Shown here one piece after another: positions 1 to 9,125 of a stretch of DNA of 64,000 bases. The position numbers and the translations under genes were made by a program. Source of the DNA: Achromobacter animicus (lineage in GTDB: Bacteria > Pseudomonadota > Gammaproteobacteria > Burkholderiales > Burkholderiaceae_B); the NCBI RefSeq assembly GCF_902859585.1, contig NZ_CADIJM010000002.1:1-64000 (forward strand). Reading direction: 5' to 3'. Numbering within the stretch: the stretch's first letter is position 1; every line of letters starts with the position of its first letter. The notes under the pieces were generated by a model that was not told where the DNA came from, did no database searches, and saw only the letters and a program-made list of their open reading frames with translations.

Positions 1-242
1 GGGGTGGGATGCTCTCGTAGTGGCAGTCCGGGTGCAACCGGCTGATGGTTGAAGACGTCCCTTACCCCAGCGCCTTTCTTCTTCGAAAGACGCATCCACA
101 CCATACAAGGTTGAGGACGGGGCAGTCCGGAGCGAAGGCTCCGGACCGCAATCGTAGCCCCGCGCACCCAAGCCCCCGCTGCGGCGGGCGTCTTAAGAAC
201 CCCGCTCGATGCCAGCCCAAACACCGCCAGCCCAAAAAAACT
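1..242. other. Intergenic stretch downstream of the Ldh-family gene, with hairpin
   Basis: I recognise no gene here. Bases 125-133 and 138-146 form a perfect 9-bp inverted repeat around a 4-base loop, and 175-179/184-188 form a shorter GC hairpin. Neither is followed by a clear T run on either strand, so a terminator role for the minus-strand gene ending at 243 is possible but not shown. A short minus-strand reading frame across 62-268 has no recognisable features. Confidence 0.4.
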
Positions 243-1292
243 TCACGGCAACGCTTCAGGCACGCCAAGCTCCACGGCCAACTTCGTCAACCCATCCCAG
301 ATCCGGCTATCAAATTCCACCGAATCCGCATTGACCGCCCGATTCCGGGCTTCGTATTCACCCGGATACTGCACCGACTCAACCCCAGGCTGCGGCTTGC
401 ACGCATGCAGGTAGTCGATGAACGCGCCGACTTCCATCGACCGCCAGTCAGTATTGAAGTCCACCTGCGGATCGAGCAGCAGCGCGAACATGTTGTTGGT
501 CGCCACCCCGATGCGAGGATGTTCAGGCTGGATCGTGCCGCCGCCGGACAGCACACCCGCGAGCAGTTCGGCCACCAGTCCCAGCGCATAGCCCTTGTGG
601 CCGCCGAAGGGCAGCAGGGCGCCAGGCGGATCGGTAAAGAGCGCACCCGGGTCAGTCGTCGGATTGCCCTCTGCATCGATCAGCGACCCTGCCGGCGCCT
701 GTTCACCCTTGGCAGCCAGCACGCGCGCCTTGTTCACCGCGATCGAGCTGGTCGCCATGTCCACAATGAACGGCGGGCGGCCGCCAGGCAACGGGCCCGC
801 GAAGCACAGCGGATTCGTGGTCAGGCACGCTTGCGCGCCGCCGAACGGGGCGACGGTGGGCGAGCGGTTGATCACGTTGGTGAAGGCCAGCAGGATCAGC
901 CCCTTGGCCGCCACCATTTCACCGAAATGGCCCATGCGGCCAAGGTGATGGCTGTGGCGCAGGGTCAGAATGCACTGGCCGTGTTCCTGCGTGCGCTCGA
1001 TCGCCTTTTCGATGACGACCTTGCCCACGTATTGACCCAGTCCGTGGTGGCCATCGTAGGCCAGCATGGCGCCGCGGTCGTTGAGGAGTTCGGGGCGGCC
1101 GTCGGGCTGAGCCAGGCCCTCGGACAGCACGCGGCGGTAATTCGTCAGGATCGACAGGCCGTGGCTCGTGTAGCCGACGCGGTCGGATTCCACAAGATGC
1201 TCGGCCACGTCGCGGGCGATGTCTTCCGGCACGCCTTGTGCCATCAGCACCCGGCGGCCGTATTCGTTGGCTTGGGCTAGCGTGATTTTCAT
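243..1292 (-). CDS. Ldh family (malate/L-lactate dehydrogenase type) oxidoreductase
   Basis: This 349-residue protein matches the Ldh_2 family of NAD(P)H-dependent 2-hydroxyacid or imine reductases, which do not use the classical Rossmann fold. Visible family features are the N-terminal helical start (ITLAQANEYGRRVL), the SHHLGRMGHF segment near residues 114-123 with the conserved histidines, the PTVAPFGG stretch, and the GGHKGYALGLVAELLAG motif near residue 235. Length is normal for the family. The substrate (malate, lactate, ureidoglycolate, sulfolactate or a cyclic imine) cannot be read from sequence. It lies 9 bases downstream of a DASS-type anion transporter on the same strand, which suggests that the pair takes up and oxidises a hydroxy or dicarboxylic acid. 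Confidence 0.85.
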   Translation of the reverse strand: MKITLAQANEYGRRVLMAQGVPEDIARDVAEHLVESDRVGYTSHGLSILTNYRRVLSEGLAQPDGRPELLNDRGAMLAYDGHHGLGQYVGKVVIEKAIERTQEHGQCILTLRHSHHLGRMGHFGEMVAAKGLILLAFTNVINRSPTVAPFGGAQACLTTNPLCFAGPLPGGRPPFIVDMATSSIAVNKARVLAAKGEQAPAGSLIDAEGNPTTDPGALFTDPPGALLPFGGHKGYALGLVAELLAGVLSGGGTIQPEHPRIGVATNNMFALLLDPQVDFNTDWRSMEVGAFIDYLHACKPQPGVESVQYPGEYEARNRAVNADSVEFDSRIWDGLTKLAVELGVPEALP

Positions 1293-1301
1293 GACGACTC
1301 C

Positions 1302-2795
1302 TTACAGCCAGCCCAGCCAGCGCCAGTAAGTCATGCCCATCAGCAGCATCAAGAGGTAGCCGACGATGGTCACGATGATGCCGACCTTGGCGAACTGCTT
1401 GGCGTTGAATGTCTCGGTGCCCAGGCACACCATGTTCTGCGGTGCGTTGATGGGCAGGATGAAGCCGTAGCTGACCACGAAGCCAAGCAGCATCGTCATG
1501 CCCAGGCGGCTGAAGTCGCCCGGCAGCGTTGCCAGCACCGAGATCAGGATGGGCAGCATGGCCGAGGTCAGCGCGGTGGCGCTGGCAAAGCCCAGGTGGA
1601 TGACGATCAGGAAGGCCGCCAGGATGGCGAAGATGGCGAGCGGGCCAAGATGGTCCAGGCCGGTGTGCAGCACCACCTGGTTGCCCAGCCACTGTCCTGC
1701 CTGCGTCGTGAGCAGCGCCGTGCCCAGGCTGATACCCACGCCGAACACGATCACCGTGCCCCATGGAATACGCGATTGCACGTCTTTCCACGTCATCACG
1801 CCAAAGCGCGGCAGCATCAGCAGCACGAGGCCGAAGTAGGTGGTCGAGGTGGTGTCGAACTTGTGCAGCTTGCCTTCGGTGGACCAGAACAGCAGCAGCA
1901 TGACCGACACGGCCATCAGGCGCTTTTGCGCACCGGTCATGGGACCCAGGTCGAGCAGCGATTTCTCGACGGCCTCCTTGCCGCCGGCGATGCTGTTGCT
2001 TTCAGGCGGCAGCAGCTTGAGCACGATGACGATCAGCACGGCCGACATGATCAACGACCAGGGGGCGCCGGCGATCAGCCAGTCCGACCACGCCACTCGT
2101 TCGCCCAGCATCTTTTCCATGAAGCCGACCGTCAGCAGGTTCTGCGCGGCGGCGGTCTGGATGCCGACGTTCCAGATGCTGGTGGCCTGGGCCACGATGA
2201 TCATGATGCCGGCCGCGATGTTCGAGCGCTTGTCCACGCCGAAGGCAGCGATGACGCCCATCATGATCGGCACCACGGCGGCGCTGCGCGCGGTGGCGCT
2301 GGGCACGACCAGGCTCAGCACGATCGTCACGGCGATACATCCGATGAGGATGCGGCGCGTGCTGGTGCCCACCTTGGACAGTGTTACCAGCGCGATGCGC
2401 CGGTCCAGTCCGGTGAATGTCATGGCGGCGGCAATGAACAAGGCGCCGGTGACGAGCGCCAGCGCCGAGTTCGCAAAGCCCGTCAGCGCCATGCTGATGG
2501 CGGCGGACGTGCCGTAGAGAACGTTGGGGTCTTTGATGGTGGGCGCGGTGCCCAGAAGGAAAGCCATCAGCGTCGTGATCATGATGGCGCTGGCTTCGTA
2601 CGACACGGCTTCGGTGATCCACACGACCACGGCGAACGCCAGGATTGCCAGCATGCGGTGGCCTGCAACGGGCAGGTCTGCGGGCAGGGGCATCATTAAA
2701 ACGCCGATCATCACGAGGATGCCGGCGATGAGCCCGATTGGAATTTTGGTTTTCTTGGGGGCTTGCGAGGCGGGGACTGCGGTTTCCGCGGCCAT
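1302..2795 (-). CDS. DASS/SLC13 family anion (di/tricarboxylate) transporter
   Basis: A 497-residue inner-membrane protein with more than ten hydrophobic segments. It has the divalent anion:sodium symporter pattern: an early WITEAV segment, a SATARSAAVVPIMMG stretch near 165-180 resembling the first substrate and sodium site, and a C-terminal half ending in NAPQNMV and a last hydrophobic helix. The family moves dicarboxylates, citrate, tartrate or sulfate; which one is not decidable here. It is the first gene of a two-gene unit with the dehydrogenase that follows 9 bases later. The start chosen is the ATG after an AAGGATAT region. Confidence 0.85.
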   Translation of the reverse strand: MAAETAVPASQAPKKTKIPIGLIAGILVMIGVLMMPLPADLPVAGHRMLAILAFAVVVWITEAVSYEASAIMITTLMAFLLGTAPTIKDPNVLYGTSAAISMALTGFANSALALVTGALFIAAAMTFTGLDRRIALVTLSKVGTSTRRILIGCIAVTIVLSLVVPSATARSAAVVPIMMGVIAAFGVDKRSNIAAGIMIIVAQATSIWNVGIQTAAAQNLLTVGFMEKMLGERVAWSDWLIAGAPWSLIMSAVLIVIVLKLLPPESNSIAGGKEAVEKSLLDLGPMTGAQKRLMAVSVMLLLFWSTEGKLHKFDTTSTTYFGLVLLMLPRFGVMTWKDVQSRIPWGTVIVFGVGISLGTALLTTQAGQWLGNQVVLHTGLDHLGPLAIFAILAAFLIVIHLGFASATALTSAMLPILISVLATLPGDFSRLGMTMLLGFVVSYGFILPINAPQNMVCLGTETFNAKQFAKVGIIVTIVGYLLMLLMGMTYWRWLGWL

Positions 2796-3097
2796 ATCCT
2801 TCTCCGGTTGAGGTCAAACTGACGAAACACCGCCCGCGAGCACGGGGTCAATCAAATCGGTGTGTCGACGCTACAGGATGATCGTGACGGCATTGTGGAA
2901 AACCCGTATTGATGAACATCAAGAAGGTGGAGAACAGCGCTTGTGGAAAACTCGTCCTGGGCATTATGCTCGTCGCCCCCCGCGCGGGGCAAGCATGCGA
3001 GTGTTGCATCGGCGCGAACCAATCGGATCACGATGCGTGCGGCCGACCCGCGAAAAGAGCCGGGATTGGTACGTGAAATGGCGCTAATGCGGGCGCA
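2796..3097. other. Intergenic region with two DnaA-box-like direct repeats
   Basis: About 300 bases without a credible gene, between the anion transporter (upstream side) and the end of slmA. It holds two near-identical 15-mers, TTGTGGAAAACCCGT at 2893-2907 and TTGTGGAAAACTCGT at 2941-2955, 48 bases apart, and a GC-rich hairpin (2966-2970/2992-2996 around 2975-2979/2986-2990). Promoter elements of the transporter are expected here, but I see no convincing -35/-10 pair. Confidence 0.5.
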
Positions 3098-3673
3098 TCA
3101 GCCCAAGGCCAGACGCAGCTGTTCGTCCAGATGCAGCGTGGGCGTGACGCGCCATCCACTTTGCGCGTAGCGCAGCCAGCGGCCCAGCACCAGATGCGTC
3201 AGCAGGCTGGCATGCGCGGCAACGTTGGCTTCCTGCGGCAGGCCGCCGTCGGTGATGGCGATGCGCAGCGATTGCTTCAACGACGCCTCTATGCGGTCGT
3301 TGATGTGGTTGATACGTTCCTGCAGCCGGTTGTCTTCCGTGACCAGTGCATCGCCGGTCAGCACGCGGGTCATGCCCTTGTTGCGCTCCGAGAACGTCAG
3401 CAGCATGGAGACCGTCTTGTGGGCTTGAGGCAATCCGTAGGGCTCGGCGGTGGCGATCTGGTTCACCAGCGTGAAGATGCTGGTTTCGATGAACTCGATC
3501 AGTCCTTCGAACATCTGCGCCTTGCTTGCGAAGTGCCGGTAGAGGGCGGCTTCGGAGACCTCCAGACGCGCGGCCAGAGCGGCCGTGGTGATGCGGGACG
3601 CGTGCGGCTGTTCCAGCATTTCGGCCAGAGTCTGCAGAATCTGGGTCTTGCGCTCGCCGGGTTTGCTCGCCAT
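3098..3673 (-). CDS. slmA: Nucleoid occlusion factor SlmA (TetR family)
   Basis: A 191-residue TetR-fold DNA-binding protein. The N-terminal helix-turn-helix (about residues 27-55, ITTAALAARLEVSEAALYRHFASKAQMFEGLIEFIE) is the SlmA-type version, and the rest keeps the SlmA pattern (RNKGMTRVLTGDALVTEDNRLQERI). SlmA binds specific chromosomal sites and, when bound, antagonises FtsZ so that the division septum does not form over the nucleoid. It is the last gene of a minus-strand run argB, pyrimidine 5'-nucleotidase, slmA. Length equals that of known SlmA proteins (about 195-200). Confidence 0.9.
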   Translation of the reverse strand: MASKPGERKTQILQTLAEMLEQPHASRITTAALAARLEVSEAALYRHFASKAQMFEGLIEFIETSIFTLVNQIATAEPYGLPQAHKTVSMLLTFSERNKGMTRVLTGDALVTEDNRLQERINHINDRIEASLKQSLRIAITDGGLPQEANVAAHASLLTHLVLGRWLRYAQSGWRVTPTLHLDEQLRLALG

Positions 3674-3724
3674 GGGAGGGACTGCTTCGCGCAGGATGAC
3701 GGGTGGAGGGGATGCTGCGAGCCG

Positions 3725-4474
3725 TCAGCCCCGCAGGGGGCGTCGGCGTAACAATAAATCACTGACGCAGTTTACCCGCAAGTCGACGTAGGCCGGGCGG
3801 TGCGAGCGTCCGCGGCCGAAGGGCGTGCCGGGGTGATACACGTGGACCGTCTTCAGGCCGGCCAGCCGGGCGCCCCGCAGGTTGGCCAGCGTGTCTTCGA
3901 CCAGCACGGCGCGGTGGGCGGGAACGCCTTCGCGCGCCAGCACGTAGCGCAGCAGCGCCGCGGAGGGCTTGGGCCGGAACTCGCCATGCAACCGCATGTG
4001 CTCGATGGCCCACAGGCTGTCGAACTGGCGCAGGATGCCCAGATGCGACAGGACGGACCGCGCATAGTGCAGCGGCGCGTTGGTCAGCAGGACCTTGCGC
4101 CCGGGCAGGCGGCGCAGCTTGTAGGCAAGCGCCTTTTCCGAGCGCATCAACGGCGCGACGTCGAAGTCGTGGCTGCGATGCAGGAATTCGTGGGCATCCA
4201 CGCCGTGGTGGCGCACCATGCCGATCATGGTCGCGCCGTAGCGTTTCCAGTACTGCTTGCGCACGAGGTTGGCGGCATCCACGTCCACGTTTAGCGCCTC
4301 GGCCACCGCCATCGTCATGCCGTGGTCGATCTTGGAGAAGATGGCGTGCGAGGTGTCGTGGAGCGTATTGTCCAGATCGAACAGCCACAGGCGCTCGGGC
4401 GCGCCTGTGGCAATCCCGCGGGAGCGGCGCATCCGCACCGCGGGCCGCAGCAACTGGCGTCGCACTTGCATCAT
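3725..4474 (-). CDS. Pyrimidine 5'-nucleotidase (HAD superfamily)
   Basis: A HAD-fold phosphatase. The catalytic motif is LWLFDLDNTLHDTSHAIF near residue 29, with the nucleophile Asp and the acid/base Asp two residues on. Motif II is VLLTNAP and motif III/IV reads VLVEDTLANL near 195. The long insertion after motif I (MTMAVAEALNVD...KYGATMIGM-like) is typical of the SDT1-like pyrimidine 5'-nucleotidases that dephosphorylate UMP/CMP. It sits between argB and slmA. The start is uncertain: about 28 residues precede the catalytic motif, and an internal ATG at residue 15 is an alternative. Confidence 0.8.
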   Translation of the reverse strand: MMQVRRQLLRPAVRMRRSRGIATGAPERLWLFDLDNTLHDTSHAIFSKIDHGMTMAVAEALNVDVDAANLVRKQYWKRYGATMIGMVRHHGVDAHEFLHRSHDFDVAPLMRSEKALAYKLRRLPGRKVLLTNAPLHYARSVLSHLGILRQFDSLWAIEHMRLHGEFRPKPSAALLRYVLAREGVPAHRAVLVEDTLANLRGARLAGLKTVHVYHPGTPFGRGRSHRPAYVDLRVNCVSDLLLRRRPLRG

Positions 4475-4514
4475 GACGCTCGCGCGGCGCGCCGTGCTGC
4501 GGGGGTGTGCGTCA

Positions 4515-5540
<1,026 letters not shown>

Positions 5541-5567
5541 TTATGCTGCAAACCCATGTCCATATGC

Positions 5568-5596
5568 CCGACAAATAACCGGCATTCAGGTAAATT
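5568..5596 (+). promoter_or_regulatory. Candidate sigma-70 promoter for the MetQ-like gene
   Basis: CCGACA at 5568-5573 and TAAATT at 5591-5596 are separated by 17 bases, about 95 bases ahead of the ATG at 5690. This is a weak match to the consensus, offered only because spacing and position fit. Confidence 0.3.
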
Positions 5597-5689
5597 GGGG
5601 GCGTTTTCACAACGGCACGCCCCGCAAAAGGGGGCCTGCCCGAACCTGCGGGACATCGATCCCGGTTTTCACCATAAAAGAGGCAACAC

Positions 5690-6478
5690 ATGCGTTTGAA
5701 CTTTGTCCGTTCCGCCCTGGCGGCGTCGGTCCTCCTGGTTGCCGCCAACGCGGCCCACGCCGAAAAGGTGGTCGTGGGCGCCACGCAGGTGCCGCACGCC
5801 GAGATCCTGGAAGTGGTCAAGCCCAAGCTGGCCAAGGAAGGCGTGGAGCTCGACATCAAGGTGTTCAGCGACTACGTGCAGCCCAACCTGCAACTGGCGG
5901 ACAAGCAACTGGACGCCAACTTCTTCCAGCACAAGCCGTACCTGGAAAGCTTCAACAAGGATCGCAAGGCAACGCTCGTGCCGGTGGCGCTGGTCCACGT
6001 CGAGCCCTTCGGCGGCTATTCCAAGAAGATCAAGAGCCTGTCCGACCTGAAGGACGGCGCCACGGTCGCCATCCCCAATGACCCGTCCAACGGCGGCCGC
6101 GCCCTGGTGCTGCTGCAGAAGCAGGGCGTCATCAAACTCAAGGATCCGGCCAACATCCTGGCGACCGCCGCCGATGTCGTCGAGAACCCCAAGAAGTTGA
6201 AGTTCCGCGAACTCGAAGCCGCCATGCTGCCGCGCGCGCTGGACGACGTGGACCTGGCGCTCATCAACACCAACTACGCGCTGGAAGCCGGTCTGGTGCC
6301 GACCAAGGATGCCCTGTTCATCGAAGGCGCCGATTCGCCGTACGCCAACGTGCTGGTCACCCGCAGCGACAACAAGGACGCGCCCGGCATCGAGAAGCTG
6401 GTCGACGCGCTGCACTCGCCGGAGGTCAAGACCTTCATCCAGGAAAAGTACAAGGGCGCAGTGGTTCCCGCCTTCTGA
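5690..6478 (+). CDS. metQ: MetQ/NlpA family ABC transporter substrate-binding protein
   Basis: A 262-residue periplasmic binding protein of the NlpA/MetQ family (D-methionine and related amino acids). Residues 1-24 form a signal peptide ending AAHA|EK. The mature start KVVVGATQVPHAEIL and the LADKQLDANFFQHKPYLE and AIPNDPSNGGRAL blocks are family hallmarks. MetQ proteins are usually lipoproteins, but no cysteine lies at the cleavage site, so this looks like a soluble type I exported form. No metN ATPase or metI permease lies next to it, and it has its own terminator, so it is a solitary binding protein that must share a transporter encoded elsewhere or do another job. Confidence 0.85.
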   Translation: MRLNFVRSALAASVLLVAANAAHAEKVVVGATQVPHAEILEVVKPKLAKEGVELDIKVFSDYVQPNLQLADKQLDANFFQHKPYLESFNKDRKATLVPVALVHVEPFGGYSKKIKSLSDLKDGATVAIPNDPSNGGRALVLLQKQGVIKLKDPANILATAADVVENPKKLKFRELEAAMLPRALDDVDLALINTNYALEAGLVPTKDALFIEGADSPYANVLVTRSDNKDAPGIEKLVDALHSPEVKTFIQEKYKGAVVPAF

Positions 6479-6546
6479 TTTTGACGCACCTGTCGCGGGC
6501 AGTCTGAACCGCCCGCGCCCGTCAGGATCAGCCCGCCGCATTGCCG

Positions 6547-6578
6547 AAAAGCCGCCCGTTGACCCCGGGCGGCTTTTT
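6547..6578 (+). terminator. Rho-independent terminator of the MetQ-like gene
   Basis: GCCGCCCG (6551-6558) pairs with CGGGCGGC (6566-6573) and is followed by five T. It lies 70 bases after the stop codon. Confidence 0.85.
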
Positions 6579-6610
6579 GCATGAAGACAGTCTAAGCGGG
6601 ACGCGCGCCC

Positions 6611-6640
6611 AAAAAAAATCGCCCGCTTGCAGCGGGCGAT
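6611..6640 (-). terminator. Rho-independent terminator of the TlpA-like / dolP unit
   Basis: ATCGCCCGC (6618-6626) pairs with GCGGGCGAT (6632-6640). Read on the minus strand the hairpin is followed by a run of eight T (6611-6618), 27 bases after the stop at 6668. Confidence 0.85.
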
Positions 6641-6667
6641 TTCTTGGGGCTGCGCCGATGCGGCGGA

Positions 6668-7162
6668 TCAGCCGGCGGCCAGGGCCTTTTCGACGGTGGC
6701 GTGGAACTCGGCCTTGTCGTATTCGCCCAGGTAACGCTTGATGATATGTCCCTCTTTGTCGATGAGAAACGCCGTGGGCGTCAGGCGGATGTCGCCGAAG
6801 GCGCGCGCGATCTCGCCCTTGGTGTCCAGCGCGACCGGGAACGGCAGCTTGCGGGTTTCGGCGAAGTTGAGCACGAAGTTTGGCGGGTCGTAGTTCATGG
6901 CGACCGCGATGGCTTCATATCCCTTGTCCGCGTACTCGTTGTAGGCGGAGATGGTGTCGGGCATCTGCTTCACGCAGGTCACACAGCTGGTTGCCCAGAA
7001 TTTGACCAGCACGACCTTGCCGCGCAGGTCCTGCATGGAGAAGGTCTTGCCTTCCAGCGTGGTGAAGGTGACGTCGGGGGCGGTCTGGGCCGGGCGCATG
7101 GCAAACCAGGCGCCGATGCCGACCGCCACGAGAACTGCGAGGGCTACGATGGCTTTTTTCAT
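6668..7162 (-). CDS. TlpA-family thiol-disulfide oxidoreductase (thioredoxin-like, membrane-anchored)
   Basis: A 164-residue protein with an N-terminal membrane helix (residues 4-22) and a thioredoxin fold. The redox motif is CVTC (FWATSCVTCVKQMP, about residues 60-63), a TlpA/ResA-like variant; the cis-proline region reads LTPTAFLIDKEGHI. Such proteins work on the periplasmic face and keep cysteines reduced, for instance in cytochrome c maturation; the partner here is unknown. It starts 4 bases before the end of the preceding dolP-like gene (ATG overlapping its stop region), so it is probably translated from the same transcript, ending at the terminator just downstream. Confidence 0.85.
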   Translation of the reverse strand: MKKAIVALAVLVAVGIGAWFAMRPAQTAPDVTFTTLEGKTFSMQDLRGKVVLVKFWATSCVTCVKQMPDTISAYNEYADKGYEAIAVAMNYDPPNFVLNFAETRKLPFPVALDTKGEIARAFGDIRLTPTAFLIDKEGHIIKRYLGEYDKAEFHATVEKALAAG

Positions 7163-7905
7163 TTGATGGGCATTGCTTCAACGCCGCTGCTCGTGCCGCC
7201 GGTGCCAGCCGCGTTGTCGGTGGCCGGACCGGTTCCGGTTTCGATGGGCGCCTTGCTTTCGGTGGTGGCGGGTTTGGAGCCGCTGCCAGACAGACGGATG
7301 GCTTCTTCGCGGCTGATGATTTCAAAGAGCTTGACGACTTTGGTCACGCCGCCGACGTCGGCGGTGGCATTGGCGGCGTATTCGCCTTCGACCTGGGTGA
7401 CTTTGCCCATCAGGTAGACGACGCCGCGATCGGTGGTGACCGCGATGGTGCCCGAGGGCACGTACTTGGTGTTGAGCAGCGCGGTCTTGACCTTGGAGGT
7501 CAGCCAGGTGTCGTTGGAGCGCTGGCCGAACGAGGCGATGGGGCCGACGTTGAGCTGGTTGATGACCTGCTTCACGTTTTCGACGCTTTGCGCGATGGCC
7601 GTGGCCTGGTTCTTGGCTTCTTCGGAGGGCACGTCGCCGGTCAGCAGCAGGTGGCCGCCGTAGGCCATGGCGTTGACGCGGGCCGTGTCGCCCAGCTTCT
7701 GGGCGATCTGGCTCTGCGCCTTGAACGCCATGTTCTGGTCTTCGAGCTGGACGCCGGACGTGCGGCGGTCGGTGACCACGACCGCCGTGGTGGCGGCGGC
7801 CCCGCCCACGATCAAGGGCGCGCAGGCCGTCAGCGAAAGCGCCGCGGTCGATAGCGCGGCGGCAAGCATCAGCGGGCGGACTGCGGGTCTGACGTCAAGA
7901 ATCAT
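7159..7905 (-). CDS. dolP: BON-domain outer-membrane lipoprotein (DolP/YraP-like)
   Basis: A 248-residue lipoprotein. The signal peptide ends with LSLTAC (lipobox, cysteine near residue 26). Two BON domains follow (about 50-115 and 125-195), with the family patterns GHLLLTGDVPSEEAKNQA and RGVVYLMGKVTQVEGEYAA. The last 50 residues are a Ser/Thr/Gly-rich tail with no fold I recognise, longer than in E. coli DolP. DolP proteins support outer-membrane integrity. The ATG at 7905 overlaps the stop of the SIS gene (ATGA), and the order with yraN and rsmI copies the E. coli yra region. A longer in-frame start exists but would bury the signal peptide. Confidence 0.85.
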   Translation of the reverse strand: MILDVRPAVRPLMLAAALSTAALSLTACAPLIVGGAAATTAVVVTDRRTSGVQLEDQNMAFKAQSQIAQKLGDTARVNAMAYGGHLLLTGDVPSEEAKNQATAIAQSVENVKQVINQLNVGPIASFGQRSNDTWLTSKVKTALLNTKYVPSGTIAVTTDRGVVYLMGKVTQVEGEYAANATADVGGVTKVVKLFEIISREEAIRLSGSGSKPATTESKAPIETGTGPATDNAAGTGGTSSGVEAMPIK

Positions 7906-8495
7906 TCGGTGTCTCCAAGCAGAAGAGCGTCGATGCCGTCGCACAGCGCGTGCAGCAGCAGAATATGGACTTCCTGGATGCGCATGGTGCGATCGCTGGG
8001 AACACATAGATGGACGTCCATCGGGGTAATGAGTTCCCCCATGACGCCGCCGCCCTTGCCGGTCAGGGCCAGCACGTGCATCTCGCGCGCGCTGGCGGCT
8101 TCCATGGCGCGGACCACGTTGGGCGAATTGCCGCTGGTCGAGATGGCCACGAGCACGTCGCCGGCCTGTCCGAAGGCGTTGACCTGCCGCTCGTAGATTT
8201 CGTCAAAGCCGTAGTCGTTGCCGACTGCCGTGAGAATCGAGGTGTCGGTGTTGAGCGCAATGCCCGCGAGCGGCAGGCGTTCGCGTTCGAAGCGGCCCAC
8301 CAGTTCCGCGATGAAATGCTGCGCGTCGGCAGCCGAGCCGCCATTGCCGCAAGCCAGAATCTTGCCGTTGTTCGCCAGGGCGCCGAACAGCACGTCCACG
8401 GCCACGGCCAGCGGTTCGGCCAGGACGTTCATGCTTTGTTCGTGAGCGGCCATGGCGTCGCGAAAGTGCGACGTCATACGAGAGGTCATATCCAT
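7902..8495 (-). CDS. SIS-domain protein (phosphoheptose isomerase GmhA / DiaA family)
   Basis: A 197-residue single SIS domain protein. Key blocks are ILACGNGGSAADAQHFIAELVGRFERER near 45-70, ISTSGNSPNV near 115, and RIQEVHILLLHALCD at the end, with the His/Glu and Gln/His pairs that bind zinc in GmhA. The same pattern occurs in DiaA, which binds DnaA and times replication initiation. GmhA would make D-glycero-D-manno-heptose 7-phosphate for LPS core. The neighbours (yraN, dolP, rsmI) are those of E. coli diaA, while the retained metal residues fit GmhA; I cannot settle which. The start at 8495 removes 16 unlikely residues. Confidence 0.85.
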   Translation of the reverse strand: MDMTSRMTSHFRDAMAAHEQSMNVLAEPLAVAVDVLFGALANNGKILACGNGGSAADAQHFIAELVGRFERERLPLAGIALNTDTSILTAVGNDYGFDEIYERQVNAFGQAGDVLVAISTSGNSPNVVRAMEAASAREMHVLALTGKGGGVMGELITPMDVHLCVPSDRTMRIQEVHILLLHALCDGIDALLLGDTE

Positions 8496-8580
8496 GGGCG
8501 CGATTATCTCACGGGGCCGGGCCGCGGTTCTGTCCATGCGCAACGTGGGCGAGGGGGGATGTCACGCCAGACTTGCCGGG

Positions 8581-9060
8581 TCATGGCAGCCAGAATGCGC
8601 CGCGCAGCCAGGCGGGGTCGCCGCTGTCGAAAACCACGGCGTCGAAGCGGGCGGGCGGGACCAGGCCGCCCCAGTGCCGGCGGGCCAGCTCGGGCAGCCA
8701 ATACGCCGCCGCGCGGGCAAGGCGCGTCTGCTTTTCGGGGCCGATGCTGGCGGCGGCGCCGCCGAAGCGGCTGGCGGCGCGCGCCCGGACCTCGACGAAG
8801 ACCAGCGTGTCGCCCTCGCGCATGACGAGGTCGATTTCCCCGGCGCGGCAGGCCAGGTTGCGCGCCAGCAGCCTCAGACCCTGGGCCGCCAGCAGGCGCA
8901 ACGCCGCCGCTTCATGATGGTCGCCGCGCCGCTGGGTGGGCGAGCGGCGCGGGGGCGGGCGGTCGGCAGGCGTGCGCCCGGTGCGCCGCCGGCGTTTTGC
9001 GGCGCGGCGGCGTGCCGCCAGGGCAAGTTCGCAGGCCAGGCGCAGGGTGTCGTCCGTCAT
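8581..9060 (-). CDS. yraN: YraN family (UPF0102) nuclease-like protein
   Basis: A 159-residue protein of the UPF0102/YraN family. The core [51 protein letters not shown] (positions about 45-95) carries the E...GEIDLI...FVEV(K/R) arrangement of a Holliday-junction-resolvase-like nuclease fold. The biochemical role is not established. The first 40 residues are Arg-rich and poorly conserved. The start is the ATG at 9060; an upstream in-frame ATG at 9144 would overlap the divergent rsmI. Same-strand neighbours are the SIS protein and the BON lipoprotein. Confidence 0.85.
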   Translation of the reverse strand: MTDDTLRLACELALAARRRAAKRRRRTGRTPADRPPPRRSPTQRRGDHHEAAALRLLAAQGLRLLARNLACRAGEIDLVMREGDTLVFVEVRARAASRFGGAAASIGPEKQTRLARAAAYWLPELARRHWGGLVPPARFDAVVFDSGDPAWLRGAFWLP

Positions 9061-9125
9061 GGGATTCCGAAAGCAGCGGGCATAGGCGGCTACACTGACA
9101 TGGTTTTTCGTGTCAGCAGGCAGCA

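Noticed and set aside
45-1280. A 411-codon plus-strand frame opposite the Ldh-family gene
   Set aside because: Arg/His-rich shadow frame without a ribosome-binding site or domain features.
2860-3087. Short plus-strand frames between the anion transporter and slmA
   Set aside because: No conserved pattern or start signal; the region looks like non-coding promoter and repeat sequence.
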